Assembly: GCA_964446585.1 (NCBI GenBank)
Contig: CAYUPI010000047.1
Coordinates: 1 to 42,482, forward strand
Reading direction: 5' to 3'
Length of the DNA stretch: 42,482 bases
Source of the DNA: CAYUPI01 sp964446585
Lineage (GTDB): Bacteria; Verrucomicrobiota; Verrucomicrobiia; Limisphaerales; UBA8199
The notes beneath the pieces are model-generated. The model worked only from the letters and a program-made list of their open reading frames with translations, was not told the DNA's origin and did not search any database. A program made the position numbers and the translations under genes. The stretch's first letter is position 1; every line of letters begins with the position of its first letter. Below, in pieces: positions 16,741 through 25,747 of this stretch.

Positions 16741-17589
16741 ATGATCAAGCAACAACAAACCGCCCGGGTAGCGCCCCAAGCCCTGGCTCTCCCGATGGCC
16801 GCTGCCTCGGCCTCGCCGGTCGCGCCGATCGAAGCTCCCGCGCTTGCTGTCCGAAACCTTTCCGTTTCGTTCGGCGAACGCCGGGTCCTGAACCAGGTAT
16901 CCCTCGACATTCCCTCGCGCGCGGTTACGGCAATTATTGGCCCGAGCGGCTGCGGCAAATCCACCTTCCTGCGCGTGTTCAACCGCATGCACGACCTGGT
17001 GCCAACGGCGCGGGTCGAGGGGGAGATTCGCCTGTTTGGCCAGGACATTTACAGCAAAGAGGTCGAGCCCGTCCTGGTGCGGCGGCGGGTTGGCCTGGTC
17101 TTTCAGAAGTCCAATCCCTTTCCCACGATGTCGATTGCGGAGAACGTGACCGTTGGACTCAGGCTCAACGGCTTGCGCGACCGCGCCGTGCTGAACGAGC
17201 GTATGACCCAAGCCCTGGTGATTTCTGCGCTCTGGGATGAAGTCAAAGACCGGCTTGACGCGCCCGCGGTCAGCCTTTCCGGGGGACAACAACAGCGGCT
17301 TTGCATTGCGCGGGCGCTGGCCGTTCAACCCGAGGTCGTGCTCATGGATGAACCGGCCTCAGCCCTGGACCCGCTGGCGACGGCGAAAATCGAGGATCTT
17401 ATCCTGGAATTGAAAAAGCATTTCACGATCGTCATTGTGACACATAACATGCAACAGGCGGCGCGCATGTCGGATTTCACCGCCTTCTTCTACCTTGGAC
17501 AACTGGTAGAATTCGGTCCCACTCGCAACCTCTTTACCAGCCCAAGAAATAAGAGGACCGAGGATTACGTCACCGGGCGGTTCGGCTGA
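16741..17589 (+). CDS. pstB: Phosphate ABC transporter ATP-binding protein PstB
   Basis: The ATG at 16741 gives 282 residues; a GTG at 16732 is possible. The first 35 residues are a low-complexity extension (Ala/Pro rich) not usual in PstB. Then come Walker A GPSGCGKST (67-75), the PstB-specific Q-loop segment FQKSNPFPTMSIAENV, signature LSGGQQQR, Walker B VVLMDEP and the switch His in IVTHNMQQA. It hydrolyses ATP to drive phosphate import through PstCA. Confidence 0.95.
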   Translation: MIKQQQTARVAPQALALPMAAASASPVAPIEAPALAVRNLSVSFGERRVLNQVSLDIPSRAVTAIIGPSGCGKSTFLRVFNRMHDLVPTARVEGEIRLFGQDIYSKEVEPVLVRRRVGLVFQKSNPFPTMSIAENVTVGLRLNGLRDRAVLNERMTQALVISALWDEVKDRLDAPAVSLSGGQQQRLCIARALAVQPEVVLMDEPASALDPLATAKIEDLILELKKHFTIVIVTHNMQQAARMSDFTAFFYLGQLVEFGPTRNLFTSPRNKRTEDYVTGRFG

Positions 17590-17593
17590 TGCT

Positions 17594-18247
17594 ATGCTCC
17601 ACCACCTGGACACACAATTGGACGAGCTGAAGCAGAAGCTGCTCGCTATGGCCAGCCACGCTGAAACCGCCATCAACGATGCCATGCGCGCGCTCACGGA
17701 CCGCAACCATGAACTGGCGCTCCAGGTGAAGGCTAACGATAGTGTGCTCGACCAGTTCGAAATTGAAATTGATGATTTGGCAATTCATCTCCTTGCCATG
17801 GCGCCTTTGGCCAGCGACTTGAGGCTAATTACGGTTGTGATGAAGATTTCCCAGAACCTTGAGCGCGTGGGGGATGAGGCCGCCAAGGTCGCCAAGCGCG
17901 CCCGCGACCTGAGTCAGGAACCGCCGCTGAAACTGGTGCCGGACATCACCGCCATTGCAGAGCTGGCGCTGCAGATGCTTAAGCAATCGCTGGACGCGTT
18001 CGTCAATCACGACCCTGCCGCTGCTCGCGCACTGATCCCCCGCGACAAGGAAGCTGATGCGCTCAACAAACAAATCCATCGAGAGCTGGCCCAGCAGATG
18101 GTTGCCGACCCGGAAACCATCACTCGCTGCCTGAACCTAATGGTCGTTTCCAAGAGCCTCGAACGCATCGCCGACCACGCCACCAATATCGCCGAAGAGG
18201 TCGTTTACCTCTGCGAAGCCCAGGATATCCGCCACGCTGCGAAGTAA
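17594..18247 (+). CDS. phoU: Phosphate-signalling accessory protein PhoU
   Basis: The 217-residue protein has two three-helix bundles, each with the PhoU metal-binding motif: NLERVGDEA in the first and SLERIADHATNIAEEV in the second. PhoU links PstSCAB activity to the PhoR kinase and represses the Pho regulon when phosphate is ample. It starts four bases after pstB, completing the operon. Confidence 0.95.
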   Translation: MLHHLDTQLDELKQKLLAMASHAETAINDAMRALTDRNHELALQVKANDSVLDQFEIEIDDLAIHLLAMAPLASDLRLITVVMKISQNLERVGDEAAKVAKRARDLSQEPPLKLVPDITAIAELALQMLKQSLDAFVNHDPAAARALIPRDKEADALNKQIHRELAQQMVADPETITRCLNLMVVSKSLERIADHATNIAEEVVYLCEAQDIRHAAK

Positions 18248-18295
18248 AACCGCTTTCCCCTTGCACCCACCCGACCTTTGCGCATCTTAGAGACG

Positions 18296-19315
18296 ATGCC
18301 GGAACGCAAGATTTCTGAGGTCCTCGCCAAGCCGGACGTAGCGCTGGAAATGACGCTGCGGCCGTCGCTCTTTTCTGAATTCACCGGCCAGACAAAGGTC
18401 AAGGAACGCCTGGAAATAACGGTAGCCGCGGCCAAACAACGACGCGAACCGATCGATCACGTCCTACTCAGTGGTCCGCCGGGTTTGGGCAAGACCACCC
18501 TCGCCCACATTCTCGCCAAGGCAATGGACGCCAACGTCAAGAGCACCAGCGGCCCGACCATCGAAAAGGCAGCGGATCTCGCAGGCCTGCTGACCAATCT
18601 CGACGAAGGCGATGTGCTATTCATCGATGAAATCCATCGGCTGCAAAAGACGATCGAAGAATACCTGTACCCGGCGATGGAGGACTTCAAGCTCGACATC
18701 ATCATCGATCAGGGGCCAAACGCGCGCAGTGTGCGGCTCAATCTGCCTCGCTTCACCCTGATCGGTGCCACCACCCGGAGCGGTCTTTTGACCGCGCCCT
18801 TGTTGACTCGCTTCCCGATTCGGGAGCGGCTCGATTACTACCAGGCCGATCAGCTCCATCAAATCGTCGTTCGCTCCGCGCGCCTGCTCGCCGTGGAAAT
18901 CGAGGATAACGGCGCTCGCGAGATCGCCCGGCGCAGCCGCGGCACGCCCCGGATTGCCAATAACCTGCTCCGCCGCGTGCGCGATTACGCCCAGGTCCGG
19001 CATCGGGGCCGGATCACGGCCGAGGTCGCCGACAAAGCGCTGGCGATGCTCGAAATAGACGAAAATGGTCTCGACGAAATGGACAAACGGATTGTCGAGG
19101 CTGTGATTGTGAAATTCGGCGGCGGCCCGGTCGGCATTGGTTCTCTCGCGGTAGCGGTCGGTGAAGAACCAGATACTCTAGAAGAAGTTTATGAGCCTTA
19201 CCTAATCATGGAAGGCTATCTCAAACGCACGTCCCAGGGTCGAGTTGCCACCGAATTGAGCTACCAGATACTCGGCTTGAAGGCCGCGGTCGGGAAACAG
19301 CCAAGCCTTCTGTAA
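18296..19315 (+). CDS. ruvB: Holliday junction branch-migration helicase RuvB
   Basis: The ATG at 18296 gives 339 residues. Motifs in order: LRPSLFSEFTGQ N-terminal segment, Walker A GPPGLGKTT, Walker B DVLFIDEIHRL, sensor GATTRSGLLTAPL (with arginine finger region RFPIRERL) and the C-terminal winged helix ending in RTSQGRVATELSY. It is the hexameric motor of RuvABC in recombination. ruvA and ruvC are not in the window. It lies 48 bp after phoU and could be partly co-transcribed with it. Confidence 0.97.
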   Translation: MPERKISEVLAKPDVALEMTLRPSLFSEFTGQTKVKERLEITVAAAKQRREPIDHVLLSGPPGLGKTTLAHILAKAMDANVKSTSGPTIEKAADLAGLLTNLDEGDVLFIDEIHRLQKTIEEYLYPAMEDFKLDIIIDQGPNARSVRLNLPRFTLIGATTRSGLLTAPLLTRFPIRERLDYYQADQLHQIVVRSARLLAVEIEDNGAREIARRSRGTPRIANNLLRRVRDYAQVRHRGRITAEVADKALAMLEIDENGLDEMDKRIVEAVIVKFGGGPVGIGSLAVAVGEEPDTLEEVYEPYLIMEGYLKRTSQGRVATELSYQILGLKAAVGKQPSLL

Positions 19316-19345
19316 ACGATTCCTGGCACATCCGCCGGACAATTC

Positions 19346-20476
19346 ATGCCTCTCCCGTTTTCTATCAATCCTGCGCTCGCAGACATTTCCGTCTATCAAC
19401 CTGGCCGCCCGATCGAAGAAGTTGCTCGTGAGCTCCACTTGCCAGCAGACGACATCATTAAGCTCGCATCGAACGAAAACCCGCTCGGCCCATCTCCTGC
19501 CGCAATGGCTGCGATCCGGCATGCATTTGAGAATATCAACCTCTATCCGGATGGCAGCGCCTTTTATCTTAAGCAAAAGCTAGCGGACAGGTTGGGAGTG
19601 CAGCCCGGTAATCTCATCCTCGGCAATGGTTCGAACGAAATCATTGAGTTTGTCGGCCACGCCTTGCTCGCGCTCGATTCCGGGAAATCCGGCGGCGCAA
19701 CGGACAAACCAGAGGTTGTGGTGTCCCAGTACTGTTTTGCCGTCTATCCCCTCGTCGCAAAACTGTTTGACGCGACCTTGGCCACTGTCCCCGCCAAAAA
19801 TTACGGCCACGATCTGGCGGCGATCCTCCGAGCGATCTCGCCCCGCACCCGCGTAATTTTCGTCGCCAACCCAAATAATCCTACGGGGACGGCCGTCCCT
19901 GCAAAGGAGCTCGAAGAGTTTGTCAATGAAGTTCCGGATAGGATCCTGCTGGTGTTGGACGAGGCCTATATCGAATTTCTTGAGGGCGCGGTGGATTTTC
20001 TGCCTCTAATCCGCGCCGGTGACAAGTCCAACCTGGTGCTGATGCGCACTTTTTCAAAAATTCACGGCCTCGCCGGATTGCGCGTCGGTTACGGCATCGG
20101 GCACCCGGAGCTGATCGCGGCCCTGGAAAAGGTCCGCCAGCCGTTCAACCTCAATTCATTGGCGCAAGCGGCCGCGATTGGAGCCCTGGACGATTCCCAG
20201 CACGTACGCAAAACAAGACTCAACAACGCCGCCGGCCTGGAATTCTTTGCCGCTGCATTTCGCCGTTTGAATCTCGAATTCATTCCATCCGCGGCCAATT
20301 TCGTCCTCGTCCGTGTGGGTGACGGCCAGCGAATCTTCGAGCAGCTTCAAACGCGGGGCATCATTGTCCGCCCAATGGGCGGCTATCATCTCCCCGAGTG
20401 GATCCGCATTTCGATCGGTACCCCGCCACAAAACGAGCGCTGCCTCGGCGCGTTGCAGGCAGCTCTCGACAAATGA
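19346..20476 (+). CDS. hisC: Histidinol-phosphate aminotransferase HisC
   Basis: The 376-residue fold-type I PLP aminotransferase has the HisC-type N-terminus (KLASNENPLGPSPAAMAAI), NPNNPTGTAV, LDEAYIEF and the PLP-binding lysine in TFSKIHGLAGLRVGYG. It converts histidinol phosphate and 2-oxoglutarate to imidazole-acetol phosphate and glutamate (reversibly) in histidine synthesis. Paralogues act on aromatic amino acids, so that is an alternative. Confidence 0.93.
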   Translation: MPLPFSINPALADISVYQPGRPIEEVARELHLPADDIIKLASNENPLGPSPAAMAAIRHAFENINLYPDGSAFYLKQKLADRLGVQPGNLILGNGSNEIIEFVGHALLALDSGKSGGATDKPEVVVSQYCFAVYPLVAKLFDATLATVPAKNYGHDLAAILRAISPRTRVIFVANPNNPTGTAVPAKELEEFVNEVPDRILLVLDEAYIEFLEGAVDFLPLIRAGDKSNLVLMRTFSKIHGLAGLRVGYGIGHPELIAALEKVRQPFNLNSLAQAAAIGALDDSQHVRKTRLNNAAGLEFFAAAFRRLNLEFIPSAANFVLVRVGDGQRIFEQLQTRGIIVRPMGGYHLPEWIRISIGTPPQNERCLGALQAALDK

Positions 20477-20595
20477 ACTCTTCGCGCCCGTCGCATCTCG
20501 CCTCAAGAGCATTCGGCATCGCCAAGAATTTCATTTGAAACGCGCGCGAAACCGAATACTTATGTCCCGACGGAAAAACAGCGCACTGACTCAAC

Positions 20596-21876
20596 GTGAA
20601 ACTGACTGACCTCCGCGGGATCCTGCAGTACATCCCGCAATTTCGCGAAAAGATATTCGTCATCAGCGTCGATGGCGGGATCGTCACTGACGAAAACTTC
20701 GCCAATATCCTCCTGGACGTAGCGGTGTTGCGGTCTCTGAACATTCGAGTCGTGCTAGTGCATGGCGCTTCAGCCTTGATCAAGACGCTGGCCGCAGAGC
20801 GGCATCTCGAGCCGTCCGATCTCGATGGCGGCGGTATCACCGATGCCGCGACTCTCCAACTGGCCCTCACGGCCGCCAACCGACTGACCCACGAGATACT
20901 CGAAGGTCTGTCAGCCAACGACCTGCGCGCCGCCTGCACAAACGCCATCATCGCTCATCCCATGGGCATCATCCAGGGCGTGGACCAACTCTTCACCGGC
21001 AAGGTTGAACGGGTTGATGTCGAGCTGTTTCAGACCTTGCTCAATCAGGGGATCGTTCCTGTCGTCCCGCCTCTGGGATTTGATGGTGACGGCAAGACCT
21101 ATCGTGTCAACTCAGACAGCGTGGCGGTCGCGGTCGCCGATGCGCTCAAAGCCGCGAAACTTCTTTTTATTACCACCCAGGAGGGCATCATCTATCAGGG
21201 CAAGCTCATCCGCCAGATGTTGGTGGCCGACCTGGACGCGATCGTTGCGAACCATCGGAATGACATCCTCCCCGAGGTATTGTCAAAGGCCATTCACGCT
21301 TCCGCTGCTTGTAAGGCCGGGATTCAGCGCGTCCACATCATCAATGGTCGCGTGGATGAAGGGCTGCTGGCGGAAGTTTTCTCCAACGAGGGTATCGGCA
21401 CCCTCATTTACGCTAACGAATACCAGCAGATCCGGCGCGCCATGAAAAAGGACGCCCGCCATATCCTGGCGCTCACGAAGAACTCGGTGGCGAGTGACGA
21501 ACTAGTGAGGCGCACCCGCTCGGTCATTGAAAAGAACGTCGCTGACTATTACCTGTTCGAGATTGATAAAAATCCAGTTGCTTGTGTTGCCCTGCACGCC
21601 TATCCGGAACAAAAGAAAGGAGAGTTGGCATACCTCTACGTGAGCCCGTCGCACGAAAACCAGGGCATCGGCCGCAAGCTGATTCAATTCGTCGAGACCA
21701 AGGCCCGCGATCTTGGCCTCAACGAGCTACTGACCCTTTCCACCCAGGCCTTCACCTATTTCCAGTCCAAGGGCGGATTCGCCGAAGGCACTCCCGATGA
21801 TTTGCCTCCCGTTCGCCGCGAAAAATACGACCAGAGCGGCCGCAATTCAAAGGTGCTGATCAAGAAACTCAAGTAA
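20596..21876 (+). CDS. argA: N-acetylglutamate synthase (amino-acid N-acetyltransferase)
   Basis: The GTG start at 20596 gives 426 residues. Residues 1 to about 270 form an amino-acid-kinase-like domain (VVLVHGAS, GKVERVD, VVPPLGFDGDG, YRVNSDSVAVAVA). The C-terminal about 140 residues form a GNAT acetyltransferase with the acetyl-CoA motif PSHENQGIGRKLI. This two-domain layout is that of ArgA, which makes N-acetylglutamate in the first step of arginine synthesis. Confidence 0.93.
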   Translation: MKLTDLRGILQYIPQFREKIFVISVDGGIVTDENFANILLDVAVLRSLNIRVVLVHGASALIKTLAAERHLEPSDLDGGGITDAATLQLALTAANRLTHEILEGLSANDLRAACTNAIIAHPMGIIQGVDQLFTGKVERVDVELFQTLLNQGIVPVVPPLGFDGDGKTYRVNSDSVAVAVADALKAAKLLFITTQEGIIYQGKLIRQMLVADLDAIVANHRNDILPEVLSKAIHASAACKAGIQRVHIINGRVDEGLLAEVFSNEGIGTLIYANEYQQIRRAMKKDARHILALTKNSVASDELVRRTRSVIEKNVADYYLFEIDKNPVACVALHAYPEQKKGELAYLYVSPSHENQGIGRKLIQFVETKARDLGLNELLTLSTQAFTYFQSKGGFAEGTPDDLPPVRREKYDQSGRNSKVLIKKLK

Positions 21877-22119
21877 ACGCATTAGGATTGGCACGTTTGT
21901 CGGCTCGGTTCGGGCCGGAGCAAATGCGAGGCGATTGCGTCTTGCAAGCTGAAGGCAGAGGTTCTAAGGATTGATTGCTGAGTCTTACCTGAGCAGTTGT
22001 TGAACTTTCGCCGAAACTGGTGCGAAGCAGTCGTTGCAGTTCCAGGACGCCCGCAAAAGGTGTCACGAACTGAAACTTTGTTCGGGTGGACTAAATCAGA
22101 AAACCAAAAAAGGAATCAA
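21877..22119. other. Intergenic region, no gene seen
   Basis: About 240 bp between argA and the lipoprotein gene. I see no gene or strong operator. A purine-rich AGGA at 22111 is the ribosome-binding site of the next gene. Confidence 0.5.
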
Positions 22120-22689
22120 ATGAAAATTGTGAAAATCCAATCCGCACTACTCCTGGCAGCAACCGCTGCCTTGACGGGTTGTGTGAGCACGTTCAAAGAG
22201 GTTAAACCGTTGACCGGAGGGCCGCCCCCGAAGGAAAGGCCGTCGATTCTTGCTCTCGGCGAGCTCAGAATCTCGGATGCGCGAATTGCCGAGCCGGAGC
22301 AGAAGCTGCTGGTTGGTGCTTTTCAGCTTGGTGTCGAAAAATGGTGCGTGGAACACAAGACATTCGAGGTTCGGACAGACTTGCGCGGCACGAACGTGCC
22401 GGCCAACGCAATTGTCCTTAACGGCAACGTAACCGAGGTCGAAAAAGGAAGCGCCTCTGCCCGTTTCTGGGTTGGCATGGGCGCGGGGCAGGCGCGCGTC
22501 CAGGGCGATTTTGCGATTCACGCGGCAGATGGCGCGAAATTGCAGGGCTTCACGGCCCGCAAGTCGTACTTGGGTGGCAGCGGCATAGGCGGCTGGGACA
22601 TGATGAAAATGGAAGAACTGGTTGGCCAATTGGGACAGTTGGTGGCCGAGAGCACTGACAAATGGCTGCGTGGTGTAAAGCTTGAATAG
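22120..22689 (+). CDS. DUF4410-like lipoprotein
   Basis: The ATG at 22120 follows an AGGA and gives 189 residues. A lipoprotein signal is clear (MKIVKIQSALLLAATAALTG then Cys21). The mature part, with VNGNVTEVEKGSASARFWVGMGAGQARVQ-like glycine-rich repeats (quoted by motif), resembles DUF4410 proteins. Function is unknown; an envelope location is expected. It ends 14 bp before the Gfo/Idh/MocA gene and is probably in the same transcript. Confidence 0.7.
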   Translation: MKIVKIQSALLLAATAALTGCVSTFKEVKPLTGGPPPKERPSILALGELRISDARIAEPEQKLLVGAFQLGVEKWCVEHKTFEVRTDLRGTNVPANAIVLNGNVTEVEKGSASARFWVGMGAGQARVQGDFAIHAADGAKLQGFTARKSYLGGSGIGGWDMMKMEELVGQLGQLVAESTDKWLRGVKLE

Positions 22690-22703
22690 CCTGCCCTCTT
22701 GTC

Positions 22704-24050
22704 ATGAAAACCGACCCGTCGTTTCACGCTTCCCAATCCCGACGCGATTTTCTTCATCACACGGGACAGCTTGCAGTCGCCTCCGCACTGGCCGGTGTCG
22801 CGCTTCCCCATGTGCACGCCGAGGGTGACAACGCCATCCGGTTGGCGCTCATCGGTTGCGGCGGGCGAGGCAGCGGGGCGTTTGGGGACGCTTGCGAGTC
22901 GCCCAATGGCCCCGTCAAGCTCATCGCCATGGCCGACTTCTTTGGGGATCGATTAAGGAGTTCACAGTCGGTCCTTGCGCAGAAATACGCCGACCGGATG
23001 GACGTGCCGGCCGACCGCCGTTTCGTCGGATTCGACGCCTGGCGCGAGGCGATCGATTGCCTGCGCCCTGGAGATGTTGCGATGCTCTGTGGCTACTCGG
23101 GGTGGCGCCCTCAGCAGCTCGAATACGCCGTTGTGAAAGGCGTGAACGTTTTCATGGAAAAATCCTTCGCTCCCGATGCGCCCGGCCTGCGGCGAATCAT
23201 CGAAGCCGGCGAGCTCGCCGAAAAGAAGAATCTCAAGATCGCTGCCGGCCTGATGTGCCGCCACGCCACGAGCCGCAAGGAACTGGTCCGCCGAATCCAC
23301 GCGGGAGAACTCGGCGAGGTACTTCTCATTCGCGGCTACCGGATGCAGCCAGTGGGCGCCCTGCCCAGGCGTCCGCCACGGGAGAACGAGCTGAAGTGGC
23401 AGATTCGCCATTTTACGGATTTCTTCTGGGTCTCCGGCGGCCTGTTCGCGGAAATGAACATCCACCAGATTGACGAATTTTGCTGGATCAAAAATGCCTA
23501 CCCGGTCTCGGCGCACGGAGTATGCGGACGAGCGGCCAATAGCACCGATTGCGGGCAGAGTCTCGATTCCATCGCGGTCGAGTGGACCTTCGAAGATGGC
23601 ACCAAGGCAACCCACACGGTGCGCTGGCTGGGGCAATGCTTCGACGATTGCACTACTTTCGTCCATGGCACCAAAGGGGCGGCGCGGTTCCCCGGCAGCG
23701 GTCACCCGGGGCCAGTCACCATCCACAACGACCAGCGGCTGGCCAGTGACAGCGTAACCTGGCGGGCAAACCGTAACGAGCGCACCGCCTGGCAAAGTGA
23801 GTGGGACGTCCTGCTGGATGCCATTCGCAAGGACAAACCGCACAACGAGGCGAAACGCGCTGCGCTGTCCAACCTGGCTGACCTGATGGCGCGCGCTGCG
23901 GTCCACATGGGCAAAATCGTCACTTGGGAGGAAATGATGGCCTCAAACTTCCAATTCTGTCCCAGCATCGAACGGCTCACCTTCGACAGTCCAGCGCCGC
24001 TGCAGGCAGATGCCCAGGGCCGTTACCCGACGCCAGTGCCGGGACAGTAG
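22704..24050 (+). CDS. Tat-exported Gfo/Idh/MocA-family oxidoreductase
   Basis: The 448-residue protein has a twin-arginine signal (SRRDFL at 12-17, then a hydrophobic core, AEG). The NAD(P)-binding Rossmann motif is ALIGCGGRGSGAF near 49-60, followed by VFMEKSFAPD, where the Glu-Lys pair is the family's catalytic lysine region, and EMNIHQIDEF with the conserved His. Exported members in Verrucomicrobia and Planctomycetes act on sugars or glycan parts, but the substrate here is unknown. It is the last core gene before the tRNA-fragment repeat. Confidence 0.9.
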   Translation: MKTDPSFHASQSRRDFLHHTGQLAVASALAGVALPHVHAEGDNAIRLALIGCGGRGSGAFGDACESPNGPVKLIAMADFFGDRLRSSQSVLAQKYADRMDVPADRRFVGFDAWREAIDCLRPGDVAMLCGYSGWRPQQLEYAVVKGVNVFMEKSFAPDAPGLRRIIEAGELAEKKNLKIAAGLMCRHATSRKELVRRIHAGELGEVLLIRGYRMQPVGALPRRPPRENELKWQIRHFTDFFWVSGGLFAEMNIHQIDEFCWIKNAYPVSAHGVCGRAANSTDCGQSLDSIAVEWTFEDGTKATHTVRWLGQCFDDCTTFVHGTKGAARFPGSGHPGPVTIHNDQRLASDSVTWRANRNERTAWQSEWDVLLDAIRKDKPHNEAKRAALSNLADLMARAAVHMGKIVTWEEMMASNFQFCPSIERLTFDSPAPLQADAQGRYPTPVPGQ

Positions 24051-24139
24051 ATCGAGGTTTGAACCGGGACGGGAAAAAAGTTTAGCGGTATGGTGGTCGT
24101 TTGCGATACGAGCATCCGATAATGCTACAGGTCGGGAGG

Positions 24140-24167
24140 TGGAGCGGGTGATGGGAATCGAATCCAC
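24140..24167 (-). repeat. tRNA 3'-end fragment, probable attachment-site scar (copy 1)
   Basis: Read on the minus strand, the segment is a T arm (TTCGATT loop), the 3' acceptor strand CACCCGC, discriminator T and encoded CCA. The 5' half of the tRNA is absent. A U73 discriminator with this acceptor end is typical of tRNA-Gly. A T-stem base differs from copy 2 at 28736, so this copy is decayed. It also forms an inverted repeat with 24177-24188. Confidence 0.75.
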
Positions 24168-24317
24168 TTCGGGCGACCCATCCGCTCCGGGTAACCCATT
24201 GTAAATGCTCACAGTTCGGACCTTACTCGTTTACGAGAAAATTGGCAAAGCCGGATGTTGTGGATTTATAACACATTTTCCTGGTAGGAAAAAGTAGGAA
24301 GCCGGGCGATTGCCGCC

Positions 24318-24557
24318 TTACGTCAAATCCGGCAACTGGTCGCGGTCCAGCAGGAGCTGAATCGACCGGCTCGCGCCGGGCGTTCGCCGGATGAACCCGC
24401 GCCTTTCCAGGGTCACGACCATGTTGTGGATTGAAGGAGGCGAGACGTTGAAATAGCGCTGCATGTCGGCTTCGGCGGGAGGGACACCGTGAATCTTCGT
24501 GTAGTAGTAAATGAACGCCAGATACTGGCCTTGCGTTTCGGTGTAGGGTGCTTCCAC
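24318..24557 (-). CDS. Small LexA-like winged-helix DNA-binding protein
   Basis: The best start is the GTG at 24557 (79 residues). The domain TETQGQYLAFIYYYTKIHG, then PPAEADMQRYFNVSPPSIHNMV and LERRGFIRRTPGASRSIQLLL, is the N-terminal winged-helix domain of LexA-type repressors, without the LexA autoprotease. The reading frame is open upstream to 24731 but overlaps the phosphoribosyltransferase gene. It is probably a local transcription regulator of the upstream gene or of its own cassette. Confidence 0.7.
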   Translation of the reverse strand: MEAPYTETQGQYLAFIYYYTKIHGVPPAEADMQRYFNVSPPSIHNMVVTLERRGFIRRTPGASRSIQLLLDRDQLPDLT

Positions 24558-24619
24558 GTTCTTGCGGCGCGTCCACGGTCGATGGTTAGGACGAGTTGAT
24601 TTCTTCGACCGCCTTTCTT

Positions 24620-25303
24620 CTACTTCGACGGGACCAATAAAGGAGTGAATACCACTATTTCCGCGTTGGTCTGCAAACCCGACTCGGCCAGGTAGCTCAA
24701 CACGATTTTGACGGTAGTGCCCTTGGCCCAAACATCATCTATGAGCAGCACATTCTTCCGGCTCTCCAAGCGGCCATCGTAATCGAACTTTATTTTTTCC
24801 CGCCCCTGCTGGACGGTTACCCCGCCTCCAACTTTGAACTGCACGTCCTTGCGGAAAAATTCTGACAGGTCCAGAGCATTGGGATTCCGTTGTCGGACGG
24901 CCCGTATCACTGGCTCCAGATAAAATCGGGCCTCTCCCCTGCTGGATGGGCAGCATATTACAGCGTCGAACTGGCACTTCGATTCTGCGACCCAGCGAAC
25001 GTAAGCATCTCGATAGGACGCTTGCTCTTGTTCGTATTTCAAGCGCAGCCGTTCCTTGTTCCGCGTCACGAGGTTTATGACACCCTCAATTCGTTTGATG
25101 GTTACCGCATCGCGGTTCTTCTCCTTAGCAGCCTCCAGCTCCTTTTCTCGCTGCGGCAAAAGGGCTGCCCAGTGAAGATAGGCCGTTGGATGATTGTCGT
25201 CGGCGAAGGAAGTTTGCCGCAAGTCATGAACATAAACTAGCAAGCCCTCTCGATTGTCCGCTTCCGTCAACCCGACAAGCACCGGTTTCGTTTGAAGTGT
25301 CAT
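24620..25303 (-). CDS. Phosphoribosyltransferase-domain protein
   Basis: The 227-residue protein has a helical N-terminal part (ELEAAKEKNRDAVTIKR) and a C-terminal PRT domain with the PRPP-binding loop VLLIDDVWAKGTTVKIVL (about residues 181-198) and DAVICCPSSRG, resembling ComF-like PRTases. Its base or nucleotide substrate is unknown. It is immediately upstream of the LexA-like gene on the same strand, probably one transcript. Confidence 0.7.
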   Translation of the reverse strand: MTLQTKPVLVGLTEADNREGLLVYVHDLRQTSFADDNHPTAYLHWAALLPQREKELEAAKEKNRDAVTIKRIEGVINLVTRNKERLRLKYEQEQASYRDAYVRWVAESKCQFDAVICCPSSRGEARFYLEPVIRAVRQRNPNALDLSEFFRKDVQFKVGGGVTVQQGREKIKFDYDGRLESRKNVLLIDDVWAKGTTVKIVLSYLAESGLQTNAEIVVFTPLLVPSK

Positions 25304-25747
25304 ATTGAATGAACGTCGTTTACATGGCGAAGGTCACTGGCAACTTCGTCTCGTTCGCCTCAGCTTTAAGAAGGCGTCTGAAGCACCTTCCCGACCGCCC
25401 TGAGAAAGAAGATAGGTATGGACCCCCAGGATCAGAAATGACGCCGCCACTCCTCTGCCTCACAGTCTTGCGCCTGTTGAGTGGTGATCATCTTTCCGCT
25501 GAGAGCCCTAGAAAGCCTTTGAAAGCATTGCCCCGTTGCTGCTGTGACTACAAACCGTCTCTCCGAATCCTTAAAGAAGATTTCTTCGTCTTGATGCCAG
25601 TAAGGTAGCATGGGCCGTTATCTGTGATGCCTGGGGCGCTGCCGGCATTGGCGGGGGAGAAGGGAGACACCGGCAACAGGCACAGAAAGAGTGGTTGCTG
25701 TGTCCGTAAAGACTGCCGGGAACCCCGCGCCGACCCGATTCGGCCTC
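25304..25747. other. Spacer between cassette-like genes, contains diverged repeat R1 copy A
   Basis: About 444 bp without a convincing gene. Bases 25591-25657 match 28284-28351 at roughly 70% by eye (TTGA-GCCAG-AAG ... CGTTAT ... GATGCC-GGGG). Function is unknown. Confidence 0.5.

Noticed and set aside
24140..24188. Rho-independent terminator for the Gfo/Idh/MocA gene (the segment folds with 24177-24188).
   Set aside because: There is no U tract, and the left arm is better explained as a tRNA fragment; the pairing may be a by-product.
25304..25747. Short plus-strand open frame (about 99 codons, from 25309) and the repeat-related frame in R1 as real genes.
   Set aside because: The codon content is poor, and the similarity between R1 copies could be just a DNA repeat; no protein-family match is visible.
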